Positions 32,501 to 44,366 of a stretch of 64,000 nucleotides of DNA are shown here, in pieces. How positions within the stretch are numbered: position 1 is the first letter of the stretch; the number at the start of each line of letters is the position of its first letter. The stretch covers positions 237,575-301,574 of the forward strand of contig CADCXC010000047.1 of NCBI GenBank assembly GCA_902806595.1, read 5' to 3'. The translations under genes and the position numbers were made by a program. The notes under the pieces are model-generated. The model saw only the letters and a program-made list of their open reading frames with translations. It ran no database searches and was not told where the DNA came from. The stretch comes from Pyrenopolyporus hunteri. Taxonomy: Eukaryota > Ascomycota > Sordariomycetes > Xylariales > Hypoxylaceae.

Positions 32501-34665
32501 ACCTGGCGGAAACTCTAGAAGACTGAGAGGTGGACCTACATTCGTCCTATAAAAGCAAAACTATTAGGTAGCCCAAAGGCCACCGGGAGGCTTATATCCA
32601 TCGTAGAAGCTTTCGGAAAAGTGGTCTCGATTTTGCGAATGCTCTTGTTGGGTATATTATATGACCCATGATATCCGGCGCTTGCGACGTAGGGACATAT
32701 GAGCGTTACTCAATCGCGAGTGGATTCGAACGGCAACGAGAGGGTACCGCGGGCGGCGACGCTTCGAGGCCGATCAACCTAGTAGCGCAGCCTATGGTTT
32801 ACACATGTCTCACGATTACAAGTTGGAAAGATTAATCATAACTCGGCTTTCGCCTCGGCTTAGTATGTAGGTACCTACCTAAGTGAGGTAATGATATATG
32901 AACGCGTTATGATATCCGTACTTCTAATTTCCGTAGTATTCTAAATAGACGTTGTATGTATGGGATGGGTGTCATACTCAGATATTCCGGGCACTCCAAA
33001 CCTGTCCGTGTCGTCTCCTACGTGCTCGTAGTACTCGGCTCCGGCCCCTGTGCTTACCGTTGCCCCTATCCGAGAATCGAATGCCGATTGGCTAAGGCGC
33101 ACACCGTTTATTTAAACGTACCTCATATATGGCGTTATTATATTTCTTGGATTCCGATACTTGAGGACAAGTTCGGAAGCTCTAGCCATTAAGAACTCGA
33201 CATCAGGGTCTAGACACCGCTAGCCACCCAATCTATTGATCTAGCGGTCTATTGATGGAGTAAACTTAAGCCAGCCACAGGTTATATACCTAGGTACCCA
33301 TTCTCCAAATAAGCTCTACACTCCGAGGCAAAAGGTGGAAGACTGTTCTCTTACGGAGTTCTCTTTTATGTGGCGTAACGCCGAAGTTAGTTGATGTCAG
33401 CTCCGGCCCTTGAGGGTAGTTATTCCCGCGGCTCAACGTTGCTGAACGCCAAGCCATCCAATCAGGACGAGCAACATATCTAGGTAGGTAGTAAGCTCAT
33501 GGCAATCAGATGTGTTGTACCTGACCTATTAATAGCCTGTCGATTGGCTGATACTTGAAGTATCTAGTGGGTCGTTGCCACGAGCTTGGCGTCCCATGTC
33601 GTGAAATAGCACACTTTGCTAGGCTGTTGATCTCCCGCCCTGAGTGATAAGCTAGAGCTCTGGATCCACCAGAGTTAGTCAAGGGCGCGGACATATCTTT
33701 CATTCTCGCCGAGCTAATTCGAAGTTAGTTGTCTATGTACATCTACCTTCATATACAAAATTGGACCATTGACGTATTAGAGGGAAAAAAAAAAAAAAAG
33801 AAAAGAAAAAGAAGAAAAAAAAGGTTGCCTTAGCTCGAATATATGCTTATGGGCTTCTATGGATACCTCCTACGAGCTGATCCCAGAATCTATGCCAAGT
33901 ACCTACCTAGGTAGATAGGTACCCTAACCTACGGCCAGGCGTGTTCTTTGGGTCTTACGAACACCTGTAAAGCCTGCCTTGAAGAAATACCCGGTACCTA
34001 CCTAATACATAAATGTTAGGTAGTACATGTATTATAGCATAGAGTTTGTACAAATACATACATTACCTAGGTACCTAGGTAAGTACCTGGTGGGTATATT
34101 GTAAAGGTACTAGGCACTTTGGCTAGTACCCCGCGTATCGATTACCAACTCAGGCTAGACGGAAAACGGAAGGGGGAAAGCCCTACATGTACCAGGCAGC
34201 CCAGGCCATACCCCCATGAAAATCTAGATACGAAGTATCGATTCGGAGCTGCACCGCACTTCCCTACATGTACCTACCTACCTAACCTATCCAAATGTAT
34301 GTAGGTAGCATGGAGCAAGCAGCTTCGGGTCTAGAAGCAGGATCACCTTGGTATGTAGGCAGGTACGGAATACACGCCGGAAGTGGCATTGCCATCAGTT
34401 TCTCTTATCTCTTCTTGTTTACGCCTCGCTTTCCGCTCTCTTTTTATCTGGGCGTGCCCAGCAGTGTTCAACAGCTTTTGCCCGGAGGCCTGCCCCAAGT
34501 CGGTGCGTGTCAATACGCCGCCCATTATTATAGACGCAGGTATCCTCTAGATATCGACCCGGCTACCTTTTTAACTCTTAGTTTAGCGTTCTCTCGTCTC
34601 TTCGTCTCTTGCCTTATTAGATCTGTTTTGAGATACCTCTCCGGTTTGGACATACGCGCAGTATA
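29545..34665. other. 5.1-kb gene desert
   Basis: No ORF above about 125 codons, no recognisable motif and no convincing exon chain on either strand. It contains an A-rich tract (33786-33830) and clusters of CCTAGGTACC/TACATGTA palindromes at 33900-34110 and 34260-34320. The frequent stop codons and lack of tandem structure suggest decayed sequence, possibly an old transposon, but no family is identifiable by eye. The last few hundred bases (34380-34665, pyrimidine-rich) are a likely promoter/5' leader of the GH16 gene. Confidence 0.5.
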
Positions 34666-36149
34666 ATGGAGCAGCAGCACCACCACCAAGCCGGTAGTTC
34701 TTCTATGAACACCACATCATTCCCTACTCCCCTGCGTCCCGGTACGCCTAATACGGATAGAGGCCCCTCTGGCGACGAGCAGCAGGACTTCCAGTCCTCA
34801 CGGAGAGCGCGTCCTGCAAACCCGTTTGTGTCGCCGTCTATCTCACGCCCGACGTCCAGCTACGGCGGCTCAAATGCTCCCGTACAAAGACGCGAACCAT
34901 ATTTCCGGTCGCGGAGGGTGAGGAAAGGAGAGGTGGAGAGGCCTTGGCTGGAGAAGAAGAATCCCAGGGAGAAATACATTACCATCCTCCCAGTCCTGGG
35001 CCTTATAGTGGGTCTAGGCATTGCTGCGTTTCTGGTGTGGGACGGAGCACGGAGTGTCGTCAAGCACAAATACTGTCTCGTTCTCGATGAGAATTTCGCA
35101 ACATTTAATGACGCTATATGGACGAAGGAAGTTCAGGTCGGAGGCTTCGGGTGAGATTTAGCCCATCTCATTGAGATATTCTTCTTAATCCGCGGCTGAC
35201 GACGTAGCTTAGCAATGGTGAATTCGAGCAGACAACTGGGGATGATGAGAACGTCTACGTCCAGAATGGCCACCTATTTATCAAACCTACGCTCCAGGAT
35301 GCAAGCCTGATCGACAATGATGCATTGATCGACCTCTTGAAGGATGGGACCTGTACCTCGAAAGAGCCGTCTGATTGCATAGCCGCGACCAACACCACCG
35401 TCGGAAACGCTACCATTGTGCCCCCTACTAAATCTGGCCGGATCAACACCAAGAAAGGCGCCACCATCAAATACGGCCGTGTCGAGGTTACGGCCAAACT
35501 TCCGCAGGGAGATTGGCTCTGGCCGGCCATTTGGATGATGCCCGTCAAAGATACGTACGGGCCGTGGCCGGCAAGTGGCGAGATCGACCTCATGGAGAGC
35601 CGTGGAAACAACTGGACTTATGTCCAAGGCGGCAACGACATCGTATCGTCCGCTCTGCACTGGGGACCTGATCAGGCCAATGATGCATGGTGGAGGACGA
35701 ACGTGAAACGGCAAGCTTTGCACACGACATACTCGGCCGGCTTCAACACCTTTGGCCTTGAGTGGTCGCAGAAATACCTCTTCACCTACGTTAATTCGCG
35801 CCTCCTGCAAGTGCTCTACACTAACTTTGACGAGCCGCTCTGGGACCGCGGCAACTTCCCCGAAGCCATGAGCAACGGCACCCGCTTGCCGAACACCTGG
35901 TCGCAGACCGGCCGCTTCAACACTCCTTTCGACCAAGAGTTCTACCTTATCTTAAACGTTGCCGTCGGCGGCACTAACGGCTGGTTCGAGAACTCTCAGA
36001 GCGGGAAGCCTTGGATCGACGCGAGTCCTAACGCTAAGAAGGACTTTTGGAACTCACGGGACGTGTGGTACCCTACATGGACCAACCCAGCTATGGAGGT
36101 AAGCAAGGTTGTGATGTGGCAACAATGTGATGGAGATGAGGAATTGTAA
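34666..36149 (+). CDS. GH16 beta-glucanase-like type II membrane protein
   Basis: Two exons, 34666-35150 and 35213-36149 (donor GGGTGAGA, acceptor TAGCTTAG, phase 2), giving 473 residues. The N-terminus is a Ser/Pro/Gln-rich cytosolic tail of about 100 residues. One membrane helix follows (ILPVLGLIVGLGIAAFLVWDG, residues ~107-127), then an extracytoplasmic GH16 domain. The catalytic signature ExDxxE is intact in GEIDLMES, with WPAIWMMPV before it and TFGLEWSQKYLFTYVN and LILNVAVGGTNGWF after. The wording matches the fungal beta-1,3(4)-glucanase / glucan-binding (GNB-like) subgroup, presumed to act on cell-wall beta-glucan. It is one of three wall-related genes within 11 kb. Confidence 0.9.
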
Positions 36150-39100
36150 GAAGTAGGTAGATATCTGGTAACTTTTTGAGTTATCCTTTAAGCGATAGAA
36201 GCGACCTACTCCACTGATTATCCCGAGGCTTTGGATAAACAAGTCGAGTGTCATAGAGTGGGTAGATTTTTCCTTCGACTACAACAGCACGGATAATTCG
36301 CGATTGCGTCACTGGGTATGCTATAAATGCTATAGATAGGTATGTTCATGTTTCTTGGCCAAACGGGCCACCAGGTTTAGATACAATATATAAGAGCAGT
36401 TGATAATATGTATGATCTAGGTAATTCGGTATTCGCAGCGCTACACGAAGCAATGCGAGTGCCCGTCGAATCACGTAGGTAGGTATGTAGGTAGGGATGT
36501 AGGTAGGTAGGTAGGGAACCCTAAACTTCCACGTTGCTTTCCGGTGTCTCGGATGCGAAATTCCCGATCAAGCAGCCGTGGTTGGCTTAGGGGCAGGTGC
36601 CCTAATGACCGAGCCATGCGTCTAGAACACCCGTCGGCGTTCGGTAGTACGAAGCGACGATAGACAACGTTACAGATCATCGCTCACCGAAGGACGATCG
36701 GGGAGGCTTCCTAGGAGGTAGTTATATGCTATTCCGAAATGAAGTCGAATTTGATATCGTTAGCTCCCGAAAACTGAAAGCGAATATAACGTTCCGTACG
36801 GGCCTCCGGACGCTTGTTCTTACGAGAGCCGGAAGTTGAATGATATGTACCAATGGTTCGCCACATGAATGTCCAAAGGGGGGATTCGGCAGGCAATGAG
36901 TACGCTAATCGCCCAGCCTAGCTTAAAGCAACGTCCCTCCTAGGCTAGATAGGGGCGTTAGTGCTATGTAATAAAGATAAGACTATACGTAGATGCGGAG
37001 CTGAATCGACCTGTCAAACTGACTAGTCATTTCAGATACCTGCCCTGGTACACGTACATATTAAGTAGGTAGAGATACATACCTACCTAGGTAGGGCATC
37101 TAGTCACGATGCCCTTATGTACCTTTATGTGCCCATTTTGCCCGCCTCTCTACGTCCGGAACAGGCCATGGTAAGAGTAGGTAGGTATCAAGCAGCTTAC
37201 GGTCACACAGCGAACTGATTTGTCCAAACGAATTACCTGCCGCTAAGCGCCATGCTTTTCGATAGGGTTCAAAAACACTCCGCCGAGCTCTCGATGTTAC
37301 CCATGCGGCATGAATCGGACCGCAGCTAACTTGTAATTAAGTACCTAATAACTTGTAATTTGTTACGCCGATACGAAATAAGCTACCCCTTACCGCGCTC
37401 ATACAGCAGTGCCGTTGGCTGAAAGGACAAGTACCTACCTAACCCTAATCTACATACCTCCTAGACGCAACTCGGAAGTCGAAGCGACGAGTGTCTGCAT
37501 GCACTCACGTAGTTTGCGCCTGAAATACGAGAAAGTCGACAGCAACTGCAGCATGCGCGAGCCCCTACTTCTCGCCAATAAGAACTTGCCTTCCCGCCCC
37601 CATCCCAGCTCCATCGAACCACGCTACAACAACAAAAAAACAACTACATAGGTACATTAGTGTATGTATGCGTCGCTCTTGGTACATGTAATTATTCCGA
37701 TCAGTTTGAAAGAGAGATTCGACCGAATCTACGCTTTCTCAGATGATGTACCCGCTAGTTCTTGCACCCACCATATGCCCACCATACGCCCACCATACGC
37801 CGGCCACATGGGACTAATTACCTCTGTCAGAACTGCATACGCACCTGCAGCCTGCAAGGGTCTAGACAGCACACGCCAGCCCCGACCAATATATTGCCTC
37901 GTACATCAACCTTTGGCTTGCCCAGATCAATCCTCGCTACGACACATACCCAAGGTCCTGCTACCTAGGTACCTTATCCCCAAAGTATCTACTTTAGAAT
38001 GACGGTCCAGATAGGTAACTTCGTCTCAAGCCGTTACATGACCGAAACTTCGTAAGTAGGTACTTTGTATATCATGCCTAACTTCAGCGCTCATCACCCA
38101 CATAAAGCCACAAGTATAGGATACTTTCTGTTGCCAACCTAACGAACCCTACTGCCATAACCGACCCTAGCTTATCTGTTACGTACCTGGCAGTTCTAGG
38201 GATCACCCCACGAGCTAACCCCGCGAGTGAAGACTGCTTCGCGCCCGCTAGGGTGTCCCTCAACCCCCCCTTCATGGGGGTAGCCGCTACGTATGTATTC
38301 CTGCCCTTGGTAGGTCCCTGCGGTATAACCTTAGGTACCTTCCCGAATATTCATATACCGTACCTACCTACTTATACATCTTCGAGTCGAATATTCTCCC
38401 TTGGAAAACCCTGTCACAATGGTTGCTCCGATATGTAGTTGGACAAGACCGTCGGGCTATGGGAAGCGATTAGAAGGTCGTTTTCGTCTCAAGCCCGATA
38501 GCCCATTATCCTATTATTAGGTATCTTTGGATCTATACTCCTCCTGTCCAATTCCGTTATTTTACCATCCACCCGGGGGGGTTATCTATCGAGTTCGTAT
38601 ATTTGTTCCAGTCCCTTTTAGAACCCGAGCGGCTTACGTCTAATGGCTAGAGCAGAAGCATCCCCTATCGGCTTTCCTAGTCCAATTGCAAAGTATCTCG
38701 ACCCTGTTCAGCCCATCTGAGACAAGGACGGTGACGGGCCCCGTTATCAAGCCTCGACCGTCGTCCTCCCAACTCTCAAAGCCTACGAGGAAGAAGAGCC
38801 GATGCTGGCTTAGGCCATCTCCTCGCTTCTCTTTACTGCATTGAATTTTCCTTGCTCCTTTATTCGTTTTCAGCTCTCAGCCGCTCTTTTCAATCTCCGC
38901 CGCTTCATCTTAAGACCGAGGACCATGACAATAGTGCGGCGAGGCCCCATTATTTACCTAGGAAAATACACGCCGCGTACCATTTACCTACCTAGGTACT
39001 CATAGGGGTTAAACACCGCTAACAACGTTACGAGCTTGAGTCATCTCAGTTTATTATAACCGTAAGTCGCTTTCACCTTTCACATTCTCAGTGATCGAGA

Positions 39101-39399
39101 GCAAGCCCCTTACGGCCGACCTTATCTAAAATACCTCGAGTTGCTCATCTGGCGGCATTAGAAAGGTCGTTACTACATGTCATAGGTGTCCATACTGCGA
39201 TGAGTTAACACCGAGAATTGTATTCCTCTTCATTATCTCTCATGCGCTGACACACCGTGCATAGATTCTATAGAGAGTTAGCGAACTTGAGGTTCTATGA
39301 AAGTCTTAGCAGCTTTTAGCGTTTCCGGTTTCCCCCCCCTTCGTTTAGCTCCGCAAGTAGTACTTTTCCTGGGCAAATTCGTTGAGAAGACGCTTCACC
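36150..39399. other. 3.2-kb intergenic region
   Basis: No gene supported. TAGG tracts occur at 36473-36515 and palindromic clusters at about 37075-37095 and 38980-39000. CACCATACGCC repeats occur at 37770-37800. Short ORFs (37409-37651, 37664-38002 and others) lack any family signal. Confidence 0.5.
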
Positions 39400-42300
39400 A
39401 TGGGGCTCTCGAGCTATTTTAAAGCGAAGAGGCCCGCGAGCAGAAGGGATAAGGCGGCGCCATCTTTGACAACAGCAACAACGCCAACACCAACAACAGG
39501 AATTTTCTTCACAGAGAGTGGGCCTTCAAGAGCGGCGGGCCTCGATGATTTCAAGCTTCCTATCCGGCAACCGAACTTCGACTTGTCGAGAGTCTCGATT
39601 TCTGGGCGTTCTGCACGATCAGTTACCAGCTCCGTGTTTATGGATGATATCAGGCATGAGGTGATGGTCAATTACCTGTACCAGCAGCAATGCTCGCAGC
39701 TTTGGATCAGCGACGGAAGCGGGGATATAGAAGGAGTTATCCTGCGCAAATCCAGGGGGTCGTATTTGGCCTGCCCGCCTGCCCTGGCGGATTCGGCCCT
39801 CGCGACGGCTTGCGTTGCTCTCAACATCCAGGTGCCTTCCCATTGCCGAAAGGATTTTTCCTGGGGCTCTTAACATTATTGCTAACCGAACTGATAGTGT
39901 GCAATGACCGTGAATTCTAGAGTGATAAGGACGTTCCTCTCATGGTCTCCCAACGCGGTCGACGTACCCTTGATAAACGGTCTCCGGGTTCAGGTGGTGC
40001 CGACAATGGACGACTTATCAAGGGCAAGGAAGCACCAGTTCGCGGCTTTCGTAGCTTCGGAGTCCTTGTTGGTCGTCTGGGATGACGACGCATTACAACT
40101 GGTCCAACGAGCCAAGGCTATCGAAGCGGAGCTGATGGAGCTCGTTTGGAGAAGTACTGAGATTGAGGGTCAAGTCGGAGAGAAGGGGCCCGGATATATT
40201 CCGGGTGAAGGAGAAATAGATGAAGAGAGCGGCGAGGTTAAGCCCGAGAAGAGGCCAATTCACTTGTTCAACGCCTACCTCGTCTCCATGGTCATAGCCC
40301 TCATTACCGTCTCTTTGGGTGCCGCTTGGAGACAGCTTACGATCGAAATCTCGGTCGACGGTGGCTGGGTGCGCATTGCTCTCGTGGCACTTTTCCCAAT
40401 ACAGATCTTCTTCTCCCTATTCTTTGCTCAGGTCATCATCGGCTGCATAGCCCAGATTTTTGGGCCCATTCACCAGCTTACGATCAATTCGAAATTCTAC
40501 TCCGCTCTACCGCCACCTAGGTTGCGACGACCAACTTTGCCACACGTCGTAAGTAAAGGTTTTCTCTTATTTAACAGGTATCGACGGAAAGCTCCTGGCA
40601 GGTCTTACATCCGTTCACTTACTACACGTTTACGGGGTGCTTCTGCGATGTCGCCCTTGGATATTCCGAGTGCTAACGTGTGTGAAATTTTGATCGAGAT
40701 AAATAGACCGTGCAGTGCCCGGTTTATAAAGAAGGCCTCGTAGGCGTCATCCAACCCACTATTCGATCTATAAAGCAGGCTATCAGCACGTACGAACTCC
40801 AGGGCGGCTCCGCTAACATTTTCATCAACGATGACGGCCTCCAACTTATCTCCGAGGAAGATCGACGGGCCCGTATCGACTTCTACGCCGACAATAGCAT
40901 AGGCTGGGTCGCTCGTCCTAAGCACGGGGAGGACGGATTCCTCCGTCGCGGCAAATTCAAGAAGGCTTCCAACATGAACTTCGCTCTCATGATCTCTTGC
41001 AAGGTAGAGGAAAAATTAACTCTGTGCGAACGCGGGATCGGTTGGTCGCAGACCGACGAGGCTCTGGTTTACGACAAGGCGCTAAAGGAGGTTCTTGAAG
41101 AGGATGGAAGAGCTTGGGCTGACGGCAACATTCGCGTCGGCGACTACATTCTTCTTGGTATGATTTTTTTTGTCTCTTTTTTTCCCCCTCGACCGCGATC
41201 ACCCGAGAATACGTCGGTACGAGTTCGGGCTTCCTAAGGCTAATTTTAAACGAATTCCCTTAGTCGACTCCGACACGCGTGTCCCGCCGGATTGCTTCCT
41301 AGATGCCGTGTCGGAAATGGAGCAGTCTCCCGAGGTTGGCATCTTGCAATTCTCATCCGGCGTCATGCAGGTGGTCCATACCTACTTCGAGAACGGCATT
41401 ACTTTCTTCACCAACCTCATATATAGCGCCATTAGATATACGGTCTCGAACGGCGACGTCGCGCCCTTCGTCGGCCACAACGCCATCCTACGGTGGAGTG
41501 CGATCCAGCAGGTCTCATACGAAGACGAGGACGGTTATGAGAAGTTCTGGTCCGAGTCGCACGTTTCCGAAGACTTCGACATGTCTCTCCGCTTACAATG
41601 CAACGGCTACACCATCCGCCTCGCTGCTTGGGCCGGCGATGGGTTTAAAGAAGGGGTGTCTCTGACCGTCTACGACGAGCTAGCCCGGTGGGAGAAGTAC
41701 GCTTACGGTTGTAACGAGCTGCTCTTTCACCCGCTTCGAAAATGGGTCTGGAGGGGCCCCTTTACGCCTTTGTTCCGCCAATTCCTTGCCTCGAACATCC
41801 GCGTCACATCCAAGATCACCATCGTCTCGTACATCGGCACCTACTACGCAATCGGCGCCGCCTGGATCATGACCTCGGTCAACTACTTCATCGTTGGATG
41901 GTTTAACGGGTACCTGGACAAGTACTACGTCGATTCCTGGAAGGTCTGGTTCTCCATCATCATCGTGTTCAACGGCCTGGGCAACGTCGGTCTGGCGGTC
42001 ATGCGATACCGTGTCGGAGAGAGAACTTTTGCCTACGCGCTCTACGAAAACTTCAAATGGACCTTCCTCCTGGCTATCTTCTTGGGCGGCCTCTCCCTCC
42101 ACGTAAGCCAGGCCCTTCTGTGCCACATGTTCGAAATCGATATGACCTGGGGCGCAACGGCAAAGGAGGCGGAGTTTTCAAACTTCTTCATCGAGGTTCC
42201 AAAGGTGTTGAGAAAGTTCAAATTCTCAATGATCTTCTCTCTCCTCTTCATCGTGGCCATGATCATCATTGCCGTCGCGCCCTTCGTACCTCACAACTGG

Positions 42301-42405
42301 CGCATCACAGACTTCGTCGCTATCTTGCCAATGGCAACGGTTGCAAGCAGCCACTTCCTCCTACCTCTTGCGCTGAACCCCGCGCTCATGACGTTTTCGT
42401 GGTAA
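39400..42405 (+). CDS. Membrane family 2 glycosyltransferase (fungal GT2 polysaccharide-synthase-like)
   Basis: Four exons: 39400-39831, 39898-40548, 40707-41157 and 41264-42405. Phases close to 891 residues. Start at ATG 39400 (MGLSSYFKAKR). Two helices (HLFNAYLVSMVIALITVSLG; VALFPIQIFFSLFFAQVIIG) precede a GT-A catalytic domain with FINDDG (~395), VDSDTRVP (~512, DxD) and SEDFDMSL (~614, catalytic Asp). At least five helices follow. The usual QxxRW of chitin, cellulose and hyaluronan synthases is replaced by a segment reading YAYGCNELLFHP. This architecture fits the fungal GT2 group exemplified by Zymoseptoria GT2, needed for hyphal growth on surfaces, but the product is not known. It would sit in the plasma membrane and export a wall or surface polymer. 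Confidence 0.87.
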
Positions 42406-44366
42406 TAACGAGGATGTATCTGGGGATGCTTGGGTACACTTACCAGAATAGCGTCTTAATAAAAGTATAAATGTTTTTCTAAGCGTTTAATTAAGAGGTA
42501 ATGTGAATAGGTAAATGTTAGCGCAGTAATTCCCCGGAAAATTGCGCGGAAAAAATATATACTCAAATATTGGGTCTAAGACACCTAGGTACCTGGTACC
42601 AGGTAGCTAAGTTGGGCATTCCCCGGCGTTTATATATCTTCTTTGGATCATAGAATAGGCCTTATTTAAAGAAATTTATGATCATTGGAAGGTAATTATA
42701 ATCTATACGTACGACCCAAACCCTCGTCGAGAGATTTGTCCCTTAGATAAACGTGTTTCGCTGTATGTTTTACGGCAAACCGGAATAAGTCGATATTTGG
42801 GAGCTACCGGTTTAAAATAGGTGCTTACCTAGGTAGGTACCTACCTAGTACCTCACATGAATGTCAGGCACGTATGTACCTACCTACTGTACCTACCTAA
42901 CGTATGGCACCCGGCGGGATTTGCTAGGTACTGGGGGTCGTCGGGGTGCGTGCTCATATCCACAGTAGGTACACGGCATACATGTGGGTTCAATCAACAT
43001 ACGGATTGTATTGTACAATATGGTACAATACGATACGTTACTCGGCTACCGGGAGGTAGAACGCCGCATCGAAATTCTATTCTCAGCCTGCATCATCTTT
43101 GTCAGAAGTTAAATATGAAAGTCCGGGGGTTAGAATATAGTAACCCCAAACCAATCCGTAGGTATCCCACACGCCAACCTCAAAACTTCCACATTCACAC
43201 AGGTAGGTAGGTAGGTAGGTGAGTGGGTGGGTGGCCGGCGTCTTGGGTATGATAGGCATATGTGTATGCGGGAAAAGACGAGCAAATACCTAGTCAAATA
43301 CAAGGCCTTCCATGCTATGGAGTATGGACCTGTATAATGGTAGGTAGGTAGGTACCTATGTACTGTATTGTACAACGTGTAAGGAAGATACATACCTAGG
43401 TAGGTACCTAGGTAGGTGGTACTACCTGATTTTTACCACGCGTTCCATGCTGAAAGCCGACCGCCTGCAATTAGCCTAATAATTTGCCGATCAACTAGAC
43501 TGTAACCGGTATCGTGTCGAACAACGCCTTGTCGCAGATCGGCAAGGCCCCTTCCCCCTAGACCCCTTTTGCGACCTTTATCTCCTTTATCTAGCATAGG
43601 AATTCCTGTGGACCCGAGATGCTGCGCCAGCCGACTGGTTAGCGACCGCTCCCCTTTCTTTCCTCGCGCCCAAAATACCCACCCTCCTTTCGATCTTTGC
43701 GACCATCGACGTCCTCAAAAAGAAACAACCAAGGGAAAATGGGTCGAATAAGGGGCTGACTAGGGCTTGCTTTTTTCGCTCACTTGGTTCACTTGCCTCA
43801 CTCGTCAAATTGAACCTCAGTCGCTCATTCATGCTTGTCAATGCTCGCCGTTGGAAGCTTTTGACAAACTTCCACGCACCTCTACGCTCCTTCATCACTC
43901 TGCTGTCTATCATTTGAAACAACATATACGATCCTTATAACCTACCTACCTACCTATCCAGTCGGTAGACGCCTAGCCTCTGCCCCCTAATATCTAATCT
44001 CGCCAAACTTGGATTCAGCGGCGTTTTCTATCTGGACCTTCAATCTCTCTCCTTTATACTTACGCTTACCCATATCCGAAGAACACTCACGCTCATTTCA
44101 CATGGAGTAGACTATATTCTACAATCGCTATAGATTCTAGGAACTGGGAAACTATGCGGGTTGGGAAGACGACGGTAACGTGATAGCTAGTCTTCGAAGC
44201 TCCTAAAGTTGCATCCCAACGTGACCCCCTTGGCTGGTATAACGGGGTTAAACTACACTCACTTCGCAATCTACTACGGCTACTGCCACAATTCGACAAT
44301 TCGGCTCTTATCCTCTAGCTCGCGTATACTCCCGAAGGCGAGCAGCCTTCAATCTTCTATTTCACA
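42406..44366. other. 2-kb intergenic region upstream of the CRH gene
   Basis: Heavy in TAGG palindromes (42582-42605, 42825-42900, 43200-43225, 43340-43360, 43395-43420) and in GTATTGTACAATAC-like motifs (43008-43030, 43365-43376). 43560-44366 is a pyrimidine-rich promoter/leader. No coding signal beyond short ORFs. Confidence 0.55.

Noticed and set aside
33506..33703. Minus-strand ORF in the gene desert as a retroelement fragment
   Set aside because: Composition looked protein-like for a short stretch, but no reverse transcriptase, integrase or protease motif could be found around it.
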